Shown here piece by piece: positions 23,677 to 32,181 of a DNA stretch of 34,472 bases. The notes under the pieces were generated by a model. It made no database searches. It was not told where the DNA came from and saw only the letters and a program-made list of their open reading frames with translations. The stretch comes from Lachnospiraceae bacterium. GTDB taxonomy: Bacteria > Bacillota > Clostridia > Lachnospirales > Lachnospiraceae. The stretch spans positions 1 through 34,472 of the forward strand of contig JAKSRV010000011.1 in NCBI GenBank assembly GCA_024403435.1. The letters are read 5' to 3'. The translations under genes and the position numbers were made by a program. Numbering within the stretch: the first letter of the stretch is position 1; each line of letters begins with the position of its first letter.

Positions 23677-23685
23677 TGGTATAAT
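23677..23685 (+). promoter_or_regulatory. Extended -10 promoter of murE
   Basis: TGGTATAAT matches TGnTATAAT perfectly; no good -35 is present. Start is predicted near 23692. Confidence 0.6.
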
Positions 23686-23689
23686 AAAA

Positions 23690-23738
23690 GGCAGTTGTGA
23701 ATTGTATCGTGGATATAATTCATAACTGCCTAATTTTT
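23690..23738 (+). promoter_or_regulatory. Terminator-like hairpin at the 5' end of the murE leader
   Basis: GGCAGTTGTGAATT (23690-23703) pairs with AATTCATAACTGCC (23717-23730) over 14 bp with one G-U pair, then TAATTTTT. It begins at the predicted transcript start and precedes the murE ribosome site (GAGGG at 23746-23750). It may be an attenuator or a 5'-stabilising hairpin; it could also end a transcript coming from upstream. Confidence 0.55.
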
Positions 23739-23756
23739 GGAAAGTGAGGGATAAAA

Positions 23757-25223
23757 ATGAAACTTTCACAGTTGAATGAGAAATTACAGCTTACTATGAC
23801 AGCAGGTTCCGGAGATCCGGATATCACTGCTGTGGTATATGATTCACGCAAGGTTGTCGAGGGATGCGTGTTTATTTGCATCAAAGGTGCAAATTTTGAC
23901 GGACATGATGTGGCAGCTGAGGCAATTAAGAATGGGGCAGTTGCGGTAGTTGTTGAAAAGGATATGCCCGAACTGAACGGTACAGGTGCTATTGTACTTA
24001 AGGCTGACGATACAAGATATGCACTGGCATTTATGGCAGCGGCATGGTTTGGTAATCCGGCAGAAAAGCTCAAGACAATCGGTATCACGGGTACTAAGGG
24101 TAAGACCACAACCACTTATCTTGTAAAATCGATATTGGAGCATGCCGGAATCAAGACAGGTCTTGTAGGAACCATAGAGACTATTATCGGGGATGAACAT
24201 ATTCCTGCTAAGAATACCACTCCCGAGTCTTATGTACTGCAGGAGACTTTTGCAAAAATGGCTGATGCCGGAATAGAAGCCGTGGTAATGGAAGTATCCA
24301 GCCAGGCTCTTATGCAGCATCGTACTCAGGGCTTTGTATTCGATATCGGTATTTTTACCAATCTTTCGGAGGATCATATCGGACCTACCGAGCATGCAAG
24401 CTTTGAAGAGTATCTTCAGTGCAAGGCTTTACTTTTCAAGCAGTGTCGTAAGGGTATAATCAACGGAGATGATTCGAATGCACAGGCTATTATTGAAGGC
24501 CATACCTGCGAGGTTGAGAGCTACGGAATAAATGAAGGAAACGATTTGGTGGCAGTCAATCCCGTGTTGGATGATGAACCCGGTCATCTCGGAGTAAGCT
24601 TTGAGACCAAGGGACTGATTGAGCTTAATGTAAAGCTTCCCACTCCCGGACGATTCAGTATATACAATGCGCTGTGCGCAATATCTATCTGCAGACATTT
24701 TGGTGTGGCTGATGAAGATATCGTAGCAGCACTTTCTCAGGCTCATGTAAAGGGAAGAATAGAGAAGGTTAAGGTATCGGATGATTTTACATTGCTGATT
24801 GACTATGCTCATAACGCGATGGCATTGGAAAGTATACTTACCACCTTGAGAGAGTACAATCCCGGCAGATTGATTTGTCTGTTTGGTTGCGGTGGTAACA
24901 GATCAAAGACCAGAAGATTTGAAATGGGTGAGGTTAGCGGAAAGCTTGCTGATTTTACCATTATTACATCGGATAATCCTCGTTTTGAGGAGCCTTTGGA
25001 TATCATTGCGGATATCGTTACAGGCATATCCAAGACAGACGGTAAATATATAGAAATCCCCGACCGCAAGGAGGCTATCCGTTATGCAATCGAAAACGGC
25101 AAGCGCGGAGACATAATAGTCCTTGCAGGTAAAGGACATGAAGACTATCAGGAAATCAAGGGTGTAAAGTATCCGATGGATGAGAGAGTACTGATTGCAG
25201 AGATTTTGGAAGAGATGAAGTAA
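23757..25223 (+). CDS. murE: UDP-N-acetylmuramoyl-tripeptide synthetase (meso-DAP type)
   Basis: MurE adds the third residue to the peptidoglycan stem peptide in the cytoplasm. The 488-aa protein has the Mur-ligase ATP loop GTKGKTTT (112-119), the carbamylated-lysine region and LLIDYAHNAMALE of the C-terminal domains. The specificity loop reads DNPR (406-409) followed by FEEP, the signature of meso-diaminopimelate-adding enzymes; lysine-adding enzymes differ here. This predicts a DAP-type wall, as in most Clostridia. GAGGG stands 6 nt before the ATG. The stop abuts the priA GTG with no intervening base. It stands apart from a division/cell-wall cluster, which is unusual for murE but known in this group. 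Confidence 0.95.
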   Translation: MKLSQLNEKLQLTMTAGSGDPDITAVVYDSRKVVEGCVFICIKGANFDGHDVAAEAIKNGAVAVVVEKDMPELNGTGAIVLKADDTRYALAFMAAAWFGNPAEKLKTIGITGTKGKTTTTYLVKSILEHAGIKTGLVGTIETIIGDEHIPAKNTTPESYVLQETFAKMADAGIEAVVMEVSSQALMQHRTQGFVFDIGIFTNLSEDHIGPTEHASFEEYLQCKALLFKQCRKGIINGDDSNAQAIIEGHTCEVESYGINEGNDLVAVNPVLDDEPGHLGVSFETKGLIELNVKLPTPGRFSIYNALCAISICRHFGVADEDIVAALSQAHVKGRIEKVKVSDDFTLLIDYAHNAMALESILTTLREYNPGRLICLFGCGGNRSKTRRFEMGEVSGKLADFTIITSDNPRFEEPLDIIADIVTGISKTDGKYIEIPDRKEAIRYAIENGKRGDIIVLAGKGHEDYQEIKGVKYPMDERVLIAEILEEMK

Positions 25224-27452
25224 GTGACAAATTACGAGTACGCAGAAGTAATAATTGATATATCGTTAAATAGTCTGGACAGACCGTTCAGTTACCATAT
25301 TCCGGATGCACTTAGGGACAAGCTGGAAATAGGTATGCGCGTGGTGGTCCCTTTCGGACAGGGGAACAAGCCGCGCAAGGCGTATGTGATTGCCCTCAGA
25401 GAGGATACTGATTACGATCCGAGCCGTGTAAAGGATATCCTGGAAATAGCCAAGGATGCCGTGTCTATGGAGGAAAAGCAGGTAGAGCTTGCAGCCTTCA
25501 TCAGAAAGAATTACGGTGGCACGATGAATCAGGCATTGAAGGTGGTATTGCCGGCCAAGGCAACGGTAAAGCAGCTTACTTTCAGACAGATAGTAAGAAA
25601 TATGAGCCGTGAGGAGCTTATTTCTCTTAAGGGCGAGGCTATCAGAAAGCACAGAAATGCACAGCTAAGACTTCTTGATGCGCTACTTGAGCAGGAGGAG
25701 ATACCGTACGAGTGGGTGACCGGTAAATTAGGTGTGAGCGGTCAGACTATCAGCAGTCTGGAAAAAAGCGGTGCGTTGAAAATCAATACGACCACAGAAT
25801 ACAGAAATCCTGTCCATGTTAATGCGGGTGAGGACAAACGCCTGCAGCTGAGTGACGGACAAAGATTTATCGTTGAAGAGATAGATAAGGATATAAACGA
25901 AGGTAAGGCAGGCAAGTATCTGATTCATGGAATTACCGGAAGCGGTAAGACCGAAGTTTATATGGAGCTGATAGAAAAAGTTGTGGCGCGCGGTCAGCAG
26001 GCGATATTTCTTATACCTGAGATTGCATTGACCTATCAGACTCTTATGAGATTTTTCAAGCGTTTCGGTAATCGTGTCAGTGTGCTCAATTCCATGCTGA
26101 CTCCCGGTGAAAAATACGATCAGTGTATGCGTGCGGCAACCGGAGAGATAGATATCGTAATAGGTCCCAGATCGGCGCTTTTTGTTCCGTTCCCGAATTT
26201 GGGAATGATTGTGATAGACGAGGAGCATGAGGCCAGCTATAAATCTGAACTGACCCCCAAGTATCATGCCAGAGAAGTGGCCGAGCACTTGGCACAGACT
26301 TCGGGAGCGGCTTTGGTATTGGGATCGGCAACACCTTCGCTGGAAGCTTATTACAGGGCAAAGAGCGGAGAGTACAGACTTTTTGAACTGAAGGAAAGAC
26401 TTACCGGAGGTTCACTCCCTGTTGTATCGGTGGTGGATTTGAGGGATGAACTCAAGGCCGGCAACAGAACCATTTTTTCGAGAAGACTGCAGGCTCTTAT
26501 AAAGGACAGGCTGTATAAGGGTGAGCAAAGTATATTGTTTTTGAACCGACGTGGGTATTCGGGATTTATATCCTGCAGAGCTTGCGGTGAGGTTATAAAG
26601 TGCCCGCACTGTGACGTGTCGTTGTCAGAGCATTACGGCAACAAGATGGTATGTCATTATTGCGGTTATGAGACGGTAAAGCCTACACTGTGCCCTTCGT
26701 GCGGTGGTAAGTATCTGGCTGCGTTCAAGGCAGGTACCGAGCAGATAGAGGAAAAGCTCAAGGAGATGTATCCTGATGTGAAGGTACTCAGAATGGATGC
26801 CGATACTACCAAGACTAAGGATTCCTATGAGAAAATATTATCAGCCTTTGCAAATGAGGAGGCACAGATACTGATAGGAACTCAGATGATTGTCAAAGGA
26901 CATGATTTCCCGAAGGTTACTTTGGTGGGAGTGCTGGCTGCAGATTTGTCGCTGAATGTGTCGGATTACAGGGCTGCAGAGAGGACATTCCAGCTGCTGA
27001 CTCAGGCGGTCGGAAGAGCAGGAAGAGGTACACTGCCGGGAGAAGCGGTCATTCAGACATACAAGACCGATCACTATGCGGTCAAGCTGTCCGCGCTACA
27101 GCAATATGAAGAATTTTACGAAGAGGAAATAGCCTACAGAGATATGCTCGGATATCCTCCGGTAGCACATATGTTGGCTGTTCAGATATTCGGACCTGAT
27201 AAGGACAAGGCCGAAAAGTTGGCGGGTGATTTGGCACTTGCGGCCAGACAGGACGGCAAGTGTGCAATATTGGGACCGACAGCAGGTATTGTCAGCAAGG
27301 TAAAAGACCTCTACAGATTTGTAGTATATGCCAAGGCGACTCAGTATTCGGAACTGGTGGCACTTAAGGACATGCTTGAGGAGAGACTCAAGGCAAATCC
27401 GCCTCAGAAGGAATACATTCAGTTTGACTTTGATCCAATAAATACGTTGTAG
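25224..27452 (+). CDS. priA: Primosomal protein N' (replication restart helicase)
   Basis: PriA recognises stalled forks and reloads the replicative helicase. The 742-aa protein has an N-terminal DNA-binding domain (SLDRPFSYHIP), Walker A GITGSGKT (236-243), DEEH box IDEEHEASYKSE, and the helicase motif QAVGRAGRG. Zinc-binding cysteines are CRACGEVIKCPHC and CHYCGYETVKPTLCPSCG, eight in total. The start is a GTG immediately after the murE TAA, with only a weak internal GGAAGAG ribosome site, so translation is probably coupled to murE. The next gene follows after 120 nt with its own promoter. Confidence 0.96.
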   Translation: MTNYEYAEVIIDISLNSLDRPFSYHIPDALRDKLEIGMRVVVPFGQGNKPRKAYVIALREDTDYDPSRVKDILEIAKDAVSMEEKQVELAAFIRKNYGGTMNQALKVVLPAKATVKQLTFRQIVRNMSREELISLKGEAIRKHRNAQLRLLDALLEQEEIPYEWVTGKLGVSGQTISSLEKSGALKINTTTEYRNPVHVNAGEDKRLQLSDGQRFIVEEIDKDINEGKAGKYLIHGITGSGKTEVYMELIEKVVARGQQAIFLIPEIALTYQTLMRFFKRFGNRVSVLNSMLTPGEKYDQCMRAATGEIDIVIGPRSALFVPFPNLGMIVIDEEHEASYKSELTPKYHAREVAEHLAQTSGAALVLGSATPSLEAYYRAKSGEYRLFELKERLTGGSLPVVSVVDLRDELKAGNRTIFSRRLQALIKDRLYKGEQSILFLNRRGYSGFISCRACGEVIKCPHCDVSLSEHYGNKMVCHYCGYETVKPTLCPSCGGKYLAAFKAGTEQIEEKLKEMYPDVKVLRMDADTTKTKDSYEKILSAFANEEAQILIGTQMIVKGHDFPKVTLVGVLAADLSLNVSDYRAAERTFQLLTQAVGRAGRGTLPGEAVIQTYKTDHYAVKLSALQQYEEFYEEEIAYRDMLGYPPVAHMLAVQIFGPDKDKAEKLAGDLALAARQDGKCAILGPTAGIVSKVKDLYRFVVYAKATQYSELVALKDMLEERLKANPPQKEYIQFDFDPINTL

Positions 27453-27454
27453 TT

Positions 27455-27483
27455 TTGACACAGATATTACAAAATGATAAAGT
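27455..27483 (+). promoter_or_regulatory. Promoter of the def-fmt operon
   Basis: A perfect TTGACA (27455-27460), 17-nt spacer and TAAAGT (27478-27483) begin 3 nt after the priA stop. The leader to def is about 83 nt and contains GCCTA/TAGGC (27495-27515) followed by ATTTTT. Confidence 0.65.
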
Positions 27484-27537
27484 AGTAACGTTAGGCCTAA
27501 ATGTATTTGGTAGGCATTTTTATAGCATAATAAGCGC

Positions 27538-27557
27538 TGAGGAGATATCTCTTCAGA
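27538..27557 (+). promoter_or_regulatory. 20-nt near-palindrome before the def ribosome site
   Basis: CTGAGGAGATATCTCTTCAG is self-complementary apart from two G-T positions. It ends 4 nt before the AAAGGA ribosome site, so it could fold in the mRNA or bind a dimeric protein on DNA. It also contains a GAGG, so it might trap a competing ribosome site. Confidence 0.4.
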
Positions 27558-27572
27558 TGAAAGGAAAATATA

Positions 27573-28052
27573 ATGGCAATCAGAAATATTAGGGAATTTG
27601 GCGATCCGGTATTGAATAAGGTATGTAAGGAAGTTACAGAAGTAACTCCCAGAATCAGAGAACTTATCGAGGACATGCTCGATACTATGTATGCTGCCAA
27701 CGGTGTGGGCCTTGCAGCTCCTCAGGTTGGTATTCTCAAGAGAATCGCAGTTATTGATACCACCGGAGAGGATCCTTATATTCTTATCAATCCTCGTATT
27801 ATAGAAGAGAGCGGTGAGCAGACCGGTTCGGAAGGATGCTTAAGCTATCCCGGCAAGGCAGGCACCGTGACCAGACCCGAATATGTAAAATGTACTGCAT
27901 TTGATGTAGAGATGAAGGAGTTTACTTTCGAGGCAGAGGGACTGCTTGCAAGAGCGGTATGCCACGAGCTCGGACATCTTGACGGACATCTTTATACAGA
28001 GTATGTAGAAGGCGATGTGTACGAGGTTAAGTACGCGGAGGAAGAAGATTAA
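27573..28052 (+). CDS. def: Peptide deformylase
   Basis: Def removes the formyl group from the N-terminal methionine of new proteins at the ribosome exit. The 159-aa protein shows the three family motifs in order: GVGLAAPQVG, EGCLSYPG (metal Cys) and HELGHLDG (HExxH, two metal His and the catalytic Glu). AAGGA stands 7 nt before the ATG. Its stop shares one base with the fmt start (TAATG), so the enzyme pair that adds and removes the formyl group is translationally coupled. Confidence 0.97.
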   Translation: MAIRNIREFGDPVLNKVCKEVTEVTPRIRELIEDMLDTMYAANGVGLAAPQVGILKRIAVIDTTGEDPYILINPRIIEESGEQTGSEGCLSYPGKAGTVTRPEYVKCTAFDVEMKEFTFEAEGLLARAVCHELGHLDGHLYTEYVEGDVYEVKYAEEED

Positions 28053-28987
28053 TGAAAATAGTTTTTATGGGTACGCCGGATTTTGCGGCAGCAGCCCTTA
28101 AATCGCTGATAGAAGCGGGACATGAGATTGTTCTTACAGTTACCCAGCCCGATAAGCCCAAGGGAAGAAGCGGACAGCTTCAGACCTCGCCTGTAAAGGA
28201 TGTGGCTGTCGAAGCAGGTATTCCTGTTTTTCAGCCGGCTAAAATCAGACTTCCCGAGGAAGTGGCTGAACTTAAAAAGTATGAGGCGGATGTATATATA
28301 GTAGCTGCTTTTGGACAGATTCTCTCTCAGGAGATTCTGGACATGCCAAAGTACGGTTGCCTGAATATCCACGCTTCACTGCTCCCCAAGTATCGCGGTG
28401 CAGCGCCTATTCAGTATGTAATCGTTGACGGTGAGGAGAAGACCGGTATCACCATTCAGCAGATGAATGCGGGAATCGATACGGGCGATATTCTGTATAC
28501 GCTCGAGACTGACATTACAGAGGACGAGACCTTTGAGACTCTTCATGACAGACTGACCGAGATGGGAGCCAAGGCTATCGTAGATATGCTTCCTTTGCTT
28601 GAACAGGGTAAGATTACTCCGGTTCCTCAGAATGATGCGGACAGCTGTTATGTAAAAATGATCCGAAAGGAACAGGGACATATAGATTTCAGCAAATCAG
28701 CGATTTCTATCGAGAGACTTGTAAGAGGATTGAATCCATGGCCCAGCGCATTTACTTTCTACAACGGAAAGCAGATGAAGGTATGGGTAGCAAAGGCTGT
28801 TGCAGACGGAGGCAACTCTGATGCAGAGTGCGGTACCGTTGTAGCAGTGGCTAAGGATTATATAGATGTACAGACCTCAGAAGGAGTACTCAGAATATTT
28901 GAGCTTCAGCTTGAGGGTAAAAAGAGAATGACAACACAGGCATTTTTGCTCGGTATGAAGATTCCTGTGGGAAGCAAGCTCGGATGA
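28052..28987 (+). CDS. fmt: Methionyl-tRNA formyltransferase
   Basis: Fmt transfers a formyl group from 10-formyl-tetrahydrofolate to initiator Met-tRNA. The 311-aa protein begins with the nucleotide-fold segment IVFMGTPDFAAAAL and contains the catalytic region NIHASLLPKYRGAAPIQ with Asn, His and the downstream Asp in NAGIDTGDILY. A C-terminal tRNA-binding domain follows (GLNPWPSAFTFYNGKQMKVW). The start overlaps the def stop, with GGAGG 10 nt upstream inside def. The gene order def-fmt-rsmB is conserved in Firmicutes; the small membrane metallopeptidase gene sometimes found between fmt and rsmB is absent. Confidence 0.97.
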   Translation: MKIVFMGTPDFAAAALKSLIEAGHEIVLTVTQPDKPKGRSGQLQTSPVKDVAVEAGIPVFQPAKIRLPEEVAELKKYEADVYIVAAFGQILSQEILDMPKYGCLNIHASLLPKYRGAAPIQYVIVDGEEKTGITIQQMNAGIDTGDILYTLETDITEDETFETLHDRLTEMGAKAIVDMLPLLEQGKITPVPQNDADSCYVKMIRKEQGHIDFSKSAISIERLVRGLNPWPSAFTFYNGKQMKVWVAKAVADGGNSDAECGTVVAVAKDYIDVQTSEGVLRIFELQLEGKKRMTTQAFLLGMKIPVGSKLG

Positions 28988-29035
28988 TGATTTGATTGGC
29001 GATGAGATGCTTCTTATAGCAAGATAGGGTTAAAG

Positions 29036-30340
29036 ATGGAAAACACGAGAGAAATAGTGTTGGAGGGGCTCCTTACGGTTGAGAAGGAGCTTTCTTTTTC
29101 TAATAAACTGGTAAGCGATATATTGGATAAATACGATTATCTCGACCCCAGGGACAAGGCGTTTATAAAGCGTCTGTTCGAGGGAACCACCGAGAGAAGG
29201 ATAGAACTGGATTATCATATTAATAATCTGGCATCTGTTCCCGTGCGCAAAATGAAGCCGTTGATTCGCTGCATTATGCGTATGTCGGCTTATCAGATTC
29301 TGTACATGGATAATGTACCGGACAGTGCTGCCATCAATGAAGCCGTAAAGCTGGCTAAAAAGAGAAAGTTTGCCAATCTGTCGGGATTTGTAAACGGTGT
29401 ACTCAGAAATCTGTCACGTGAAAAAGAAAACTTAAAATGGCCCGATGCTAAGAAGGATGCGGTGACATATCTGAATGTCAGATATTCGATTCCCGAATGG
29501 ATGGTGGAAAAATGGTTGGGTCTGTACGGCTTTGATGAGACGGAAAAGCTCATGGCAAGTCTTTTGGAGATTCATCCGGTTTCTCTCAGATTCAGAAGCA
29601 ATATGTCTGATGCTGAGCGTGAGGAATTGGTTAAGAAGATAGAAGCGCTCGGTGTTGATTTAAAGCAGGATGATAGGCTTAAGTATGTATACAGAGCACA
29701 GCATCTTGAAAATATTCGTGAACTGCCGGGCTACGATGACGGTGCATTTGTAGTGCAGGACGTCAGCTCGTGTCTGGCGGTGGAAGCTGCAGGAATAAAG
29801 GAAAATGATTTGGTAATCGATGCCTGCGCTTCGCCCGGCGGAAAGAGCCTCCTGGCATCCGAAAAGACGGGCAACGGTGGAAGAGTAATATCCAGAGATA
29901 TATCTGAGGCAAAGCTTGTCAGAATAGAAGAGAACGCCGAGAGAATGCAGGCCGATAATATTACTTCCCAGGTGTGGGATGCTTCCGTATTTGACACCTC
30001 ACTTGAAGAAAAAGCCGATGTGCTGATATTGGATGTACCCTGCAGCGGATTGGGAATACTCGGTAAAAAGAGAGATATCAAGTACAATGCTACAGCAGAG
30101 GGCTTGAAGGACCTGGCGGATATACAAAAAAGTATAGTAAAAGCTTCGTGGAAATACGTAAAAAAGGGAGGAACACTCCTATACAGTACCTGTACCATCA
30201 ATCCGGATGAGAACGAGAAAAACGTCGAATGGATATGCAGGGAGTTTCCTTTTTCTATAGAAAAGGGACCTGTGCAGCTGTTGCCGCACAAGGATGACTG
30301 CGACGGATTTTTCTATACTGTACTAAAAAGAAACGATTAG
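29036..30340 (+). CDS. rsmB: 16S rRNA (cytosine-967-C5)-methyltransferase
   Basis: RsmB (Sun) methylates C967 of 16S rRNA using S-adenosylmethionine. The 434-aa protein has an N-terminal NusB-like RNA-binding domain (about 1-130) and a C-terminal Rossmann methyltransferase. SAM motif I is DACASPGGKSL; the two catalytic cysteines are in LDVPCSGLGILGKK and YSTCTINPDENE. It lies 48 nt after fmt with a weak ribosome site (TAGGG), so it is probably expressed from the def-fmt promoter. The stop is followed after 19 nt by the rlmN start. Confidence 0.95.
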   Translation: MENTREIVLEGLLTVEKELSFSNKLVSDILDKYDYLDPRDKAFIKRLFEGTTERRIELDYHINNLASVPVRKMKPLIRCIMRMSAYQILYMDNVPDSAAINEAVKLAKKRKFANLSGFVNGVLRNLSREKENLKWPDAKKDAVTYLNVRYSIPEWMVEKWLGLYGFDETEKLMASLLEIHPVSLRFRSNMSDAEREELVKKIEALGVDLKQDDRLKYVYRAQHLENIRELPGYDDGAFVVQDVSSCLAVEAAGIKENDLVIDACASPGGKSLLASEKTGNGGRVISRDISEAKLVRIEENAERMQADNITSQVWDASVFDTSLEEKADVLILDVPCSGLGILGKKRDIKYNATAEGLKDLADIQKSIVKASWKYVKKGGTLLYSTCTINPDENEKNVEWICREFPFSIEKGPVQLLPHKDDCDGFFYTVLKRND

Positions 30341-30359
30341 TTAACGATTGCGAGGAAAT

Positions 30360-31400
30360 ATGGATCTTCGTTCACTTACCTTAGAAGAATTGAAAGCAGA
30401 CCTGGCTGAGCATGGTGAGAAGGCCTTCAGAGCAGGACAGATATATGATTGGGTGCACAAAAAGTGTGTTGCAAGCGTGGATGAGATGAGCAATCTCTCA
30501 AAGCAGCTTCGCGAGAATCTGAAAGAGTGGTATGAGTTTGAGGAGTTTAGCATCGCAAGATGTCAGATATCTCAGATTGACGGTACACGTAAATATCTTT
30601 TTGCTCTTTCGGACGGCAACATGATTGAAAGTGTGCTTATGAGATACCAGCACGGTAACAGTGTATGTATATCCTCACAGGTGGGATGTCGTATGGGCTG
30701 TGCTTTTTGCGCATCTACTCTGGACGGATTGGTCAGAAATCTGACTGCGGGCGAGATGCTCGGACAGATATACAGAATAGAGCATGATACCGGTGAACGA
30801 GTTGCCAATGTAGTTGTCATGGGCAGCGGCGAACCGATGGATAACTTTGACAATATAGTCAAATTTATAGGAATGCTGACCGACAAGAACGGTCTCAACA
30901 TAAGTCAGAGAAATGTGACAGTATCAACATGCGGTCTGGTGCCCAAAATGAAGGAGCTGGCTGATAAGCAGTTCCAGATTACTCTGGCATTGTCACTTCA
31001 TGCCACCACAGATGAGCGCAGACGCACGCTTATGCTCATCGCTAACAGATACAGCATTGATGAGCTGATGGAGGCGTGCAAATATTATTTTGATAAGACC
31101 GGAAGACGTATTACATTTGAGTACAGTCTTGTGAGAGGAGTGAACGATTCCGAGGAGGAAGCCGTGAGATTGGCGGCTTTGGCAGGTCCCGTTCACGCAC
31201 ATATAAATCTCATTCCGGTCAATCCGATTAAGGAGAGAAGCTTCCTTCCCTCTGATAAGAAGCGAATCCGCGCGTTCCAAAATAAACTTGAAAAAAACGG
31301 AATTAATGTTACTATAAGAAGAGAAATGGGACGGGATATAGACGGCGCTTGCGGCCAGTTGAGACGCAAGGTGATCGAAGAAAACCAAGACGGAGAATAA
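30360..31400 (+). CDS. rlmN: Dual-specificity rRNA/tRNA adenine-C2 methyltransferase
   Basis: RlmN is a radical SAM enzyme that methylates C2 of A2503 in 23S rRNA and A37 of some tRNAs. The 346-aa protein has the cluster motif CRMGCAFC, the GSGEPMDN turn, and a C-terminal REMGRDIDGACGQL holding the cysteine that carries the methyl intermediate. The Asn/Ser-rich SAM contacts (LSLHATTDERR) are also typical. ATG 30360 has GAGG 4 nt upstream and is preferred over the in-frame TTG at 30348. The Cys pair needed for ping-pong methyl transfer is complete, distinguishing it from broken homologues. It is RlmN rather than Cfr by context and motif wording. Confidence 0.96.
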   Translation: MDLRSLTLEELKADLAEHGEKAFRAGQIYDWVHKKCVASVDEMSNLSKQLRENLKEWYEFEEFSIARCQISQIDGTRKYLFALSDGNMIESVLMRYQHGNSVCISSQVGCRMGCAFCASTLDGLVRNLTAGEMLGQIYRIEHDTGERVANVVVMGSGEPMDNFDNIVKFIGMLTDKNGLNISQRNVTVSTCGLVPKMKELADKQFQITLALSLHATTDERRRTLMLIANRYSIDELMEACKYYFDKTGRRITFEYSLVRGVNDSEEEAVRLAALAGPVHAHINLIPVNPIKERSFLPSDKKRIRAFQNKLEKNGINVTIRREMGRDIDGACGQLRRKVIEENQDGE

Positions 31401-31403
31401 CCG

Positions 31404-32135
31404 GTGCTTACTAGTTTTTCCAGAACCGATATAGGTAGTACAAGAAAATTAAATCAGGATTACATATATACTACTCAGGACAAGATAGGTAATCTTACCA
31501 ACCTGTTTATCGTGGCCGACGGAATGGGAGGCCATGCCGCAGGTGATTATGCTTCGAGAACTGCAGTTCAGACGATAGTAAAATGTATTGAGGATTCTTT
31601 CGAGAAGAACTCCCTGAAGTTGCTTACAAAGGCAGTTGAAGCAGCCAACAATGAGGTTTATACCGATGCTTTGTTTAACAGAAGGCTTGAAGGTATGGGT
31701 ACCACAATTGTGGCTGCAACTTTTGTTGGAAGATATCTTCAGGCTATCAATGTCGGTGACAGCAGACTCTATATCATCAGAGGCGGGGAAATCAGACAGG
31801 TTAGCGTCGATCACTCACTGGTAGAGGAGATGATCAGAAGCGGCGGTATTGCTCGTGAGCAGGCGCGTAATCATCCGGATAAGAATATTATCACAAGGGC
31901 TGTAGGCGTTAAAAAGTCAGTAGAGCCCGATACATATACAGAGGAGCTTAAGGACGGAGATTTCGTTCTGATGTGTTCCGACGGACTTACCAATATGGTG
32001 ACCGATGAAGAAATTGCAAAGATTGTTGTTCAATCGGAGGATGTGAGTGAAGCAGTAAAAACTCTGATTGAAAAGGCTAACGAAAACGGTGGAAGAGACA
32101 ATATTTCCGCTGTACTGGTAAAGTATGAGGCGTAG
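31404..32135 (+). CDS. prpC: PP2C-family protein serine/threonine phosphatase
   Basis: PrpC/Stp dephosphorylates targets of the partner PASTA kinase encoded next. The 243-aa protein has the PP2C metal motifs FIVADGMGGHAAGDYAS, GMGTTIVAA, NVGDSRLYI, CSDGLTNMV and GRDNISAVLV, so all acidic metal ligands are present. The start is GTG at 31404, with GGAG 8 nt upstream and only 3 nt after the rlmN stop. Phosphatase before kinase is the standard Firmicute order. It is cytoplasmic and has no extra domain. Confidence 0.95.
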   Translation: MLTSFSRTDIGSTRKLNQDYIYTTQDKIGNLTNLFIVADGMGGHAAGDYASRTAVQTIVKCIEDSFEKNSLKLLTKAVEAANNEVYTDALFNRRLEGMGTTIVAATFVGRYLQAINVGDSRLYIIRGGEIRQVSVDHSLVEEMIRSGGIAREQARNHPDKNIITRAVGVKKSVEPDTYTEELKDGDFVLMCSDGLTNMVTDEEIAKIVVQSEDVSEAVKTLIEKANENGGRDNISAVLVKYEA

Positions 32136-32181
32136 GTCGGGTACTGCAATTTGTGCAATACATGAAGGAATTGAGTGAAGT

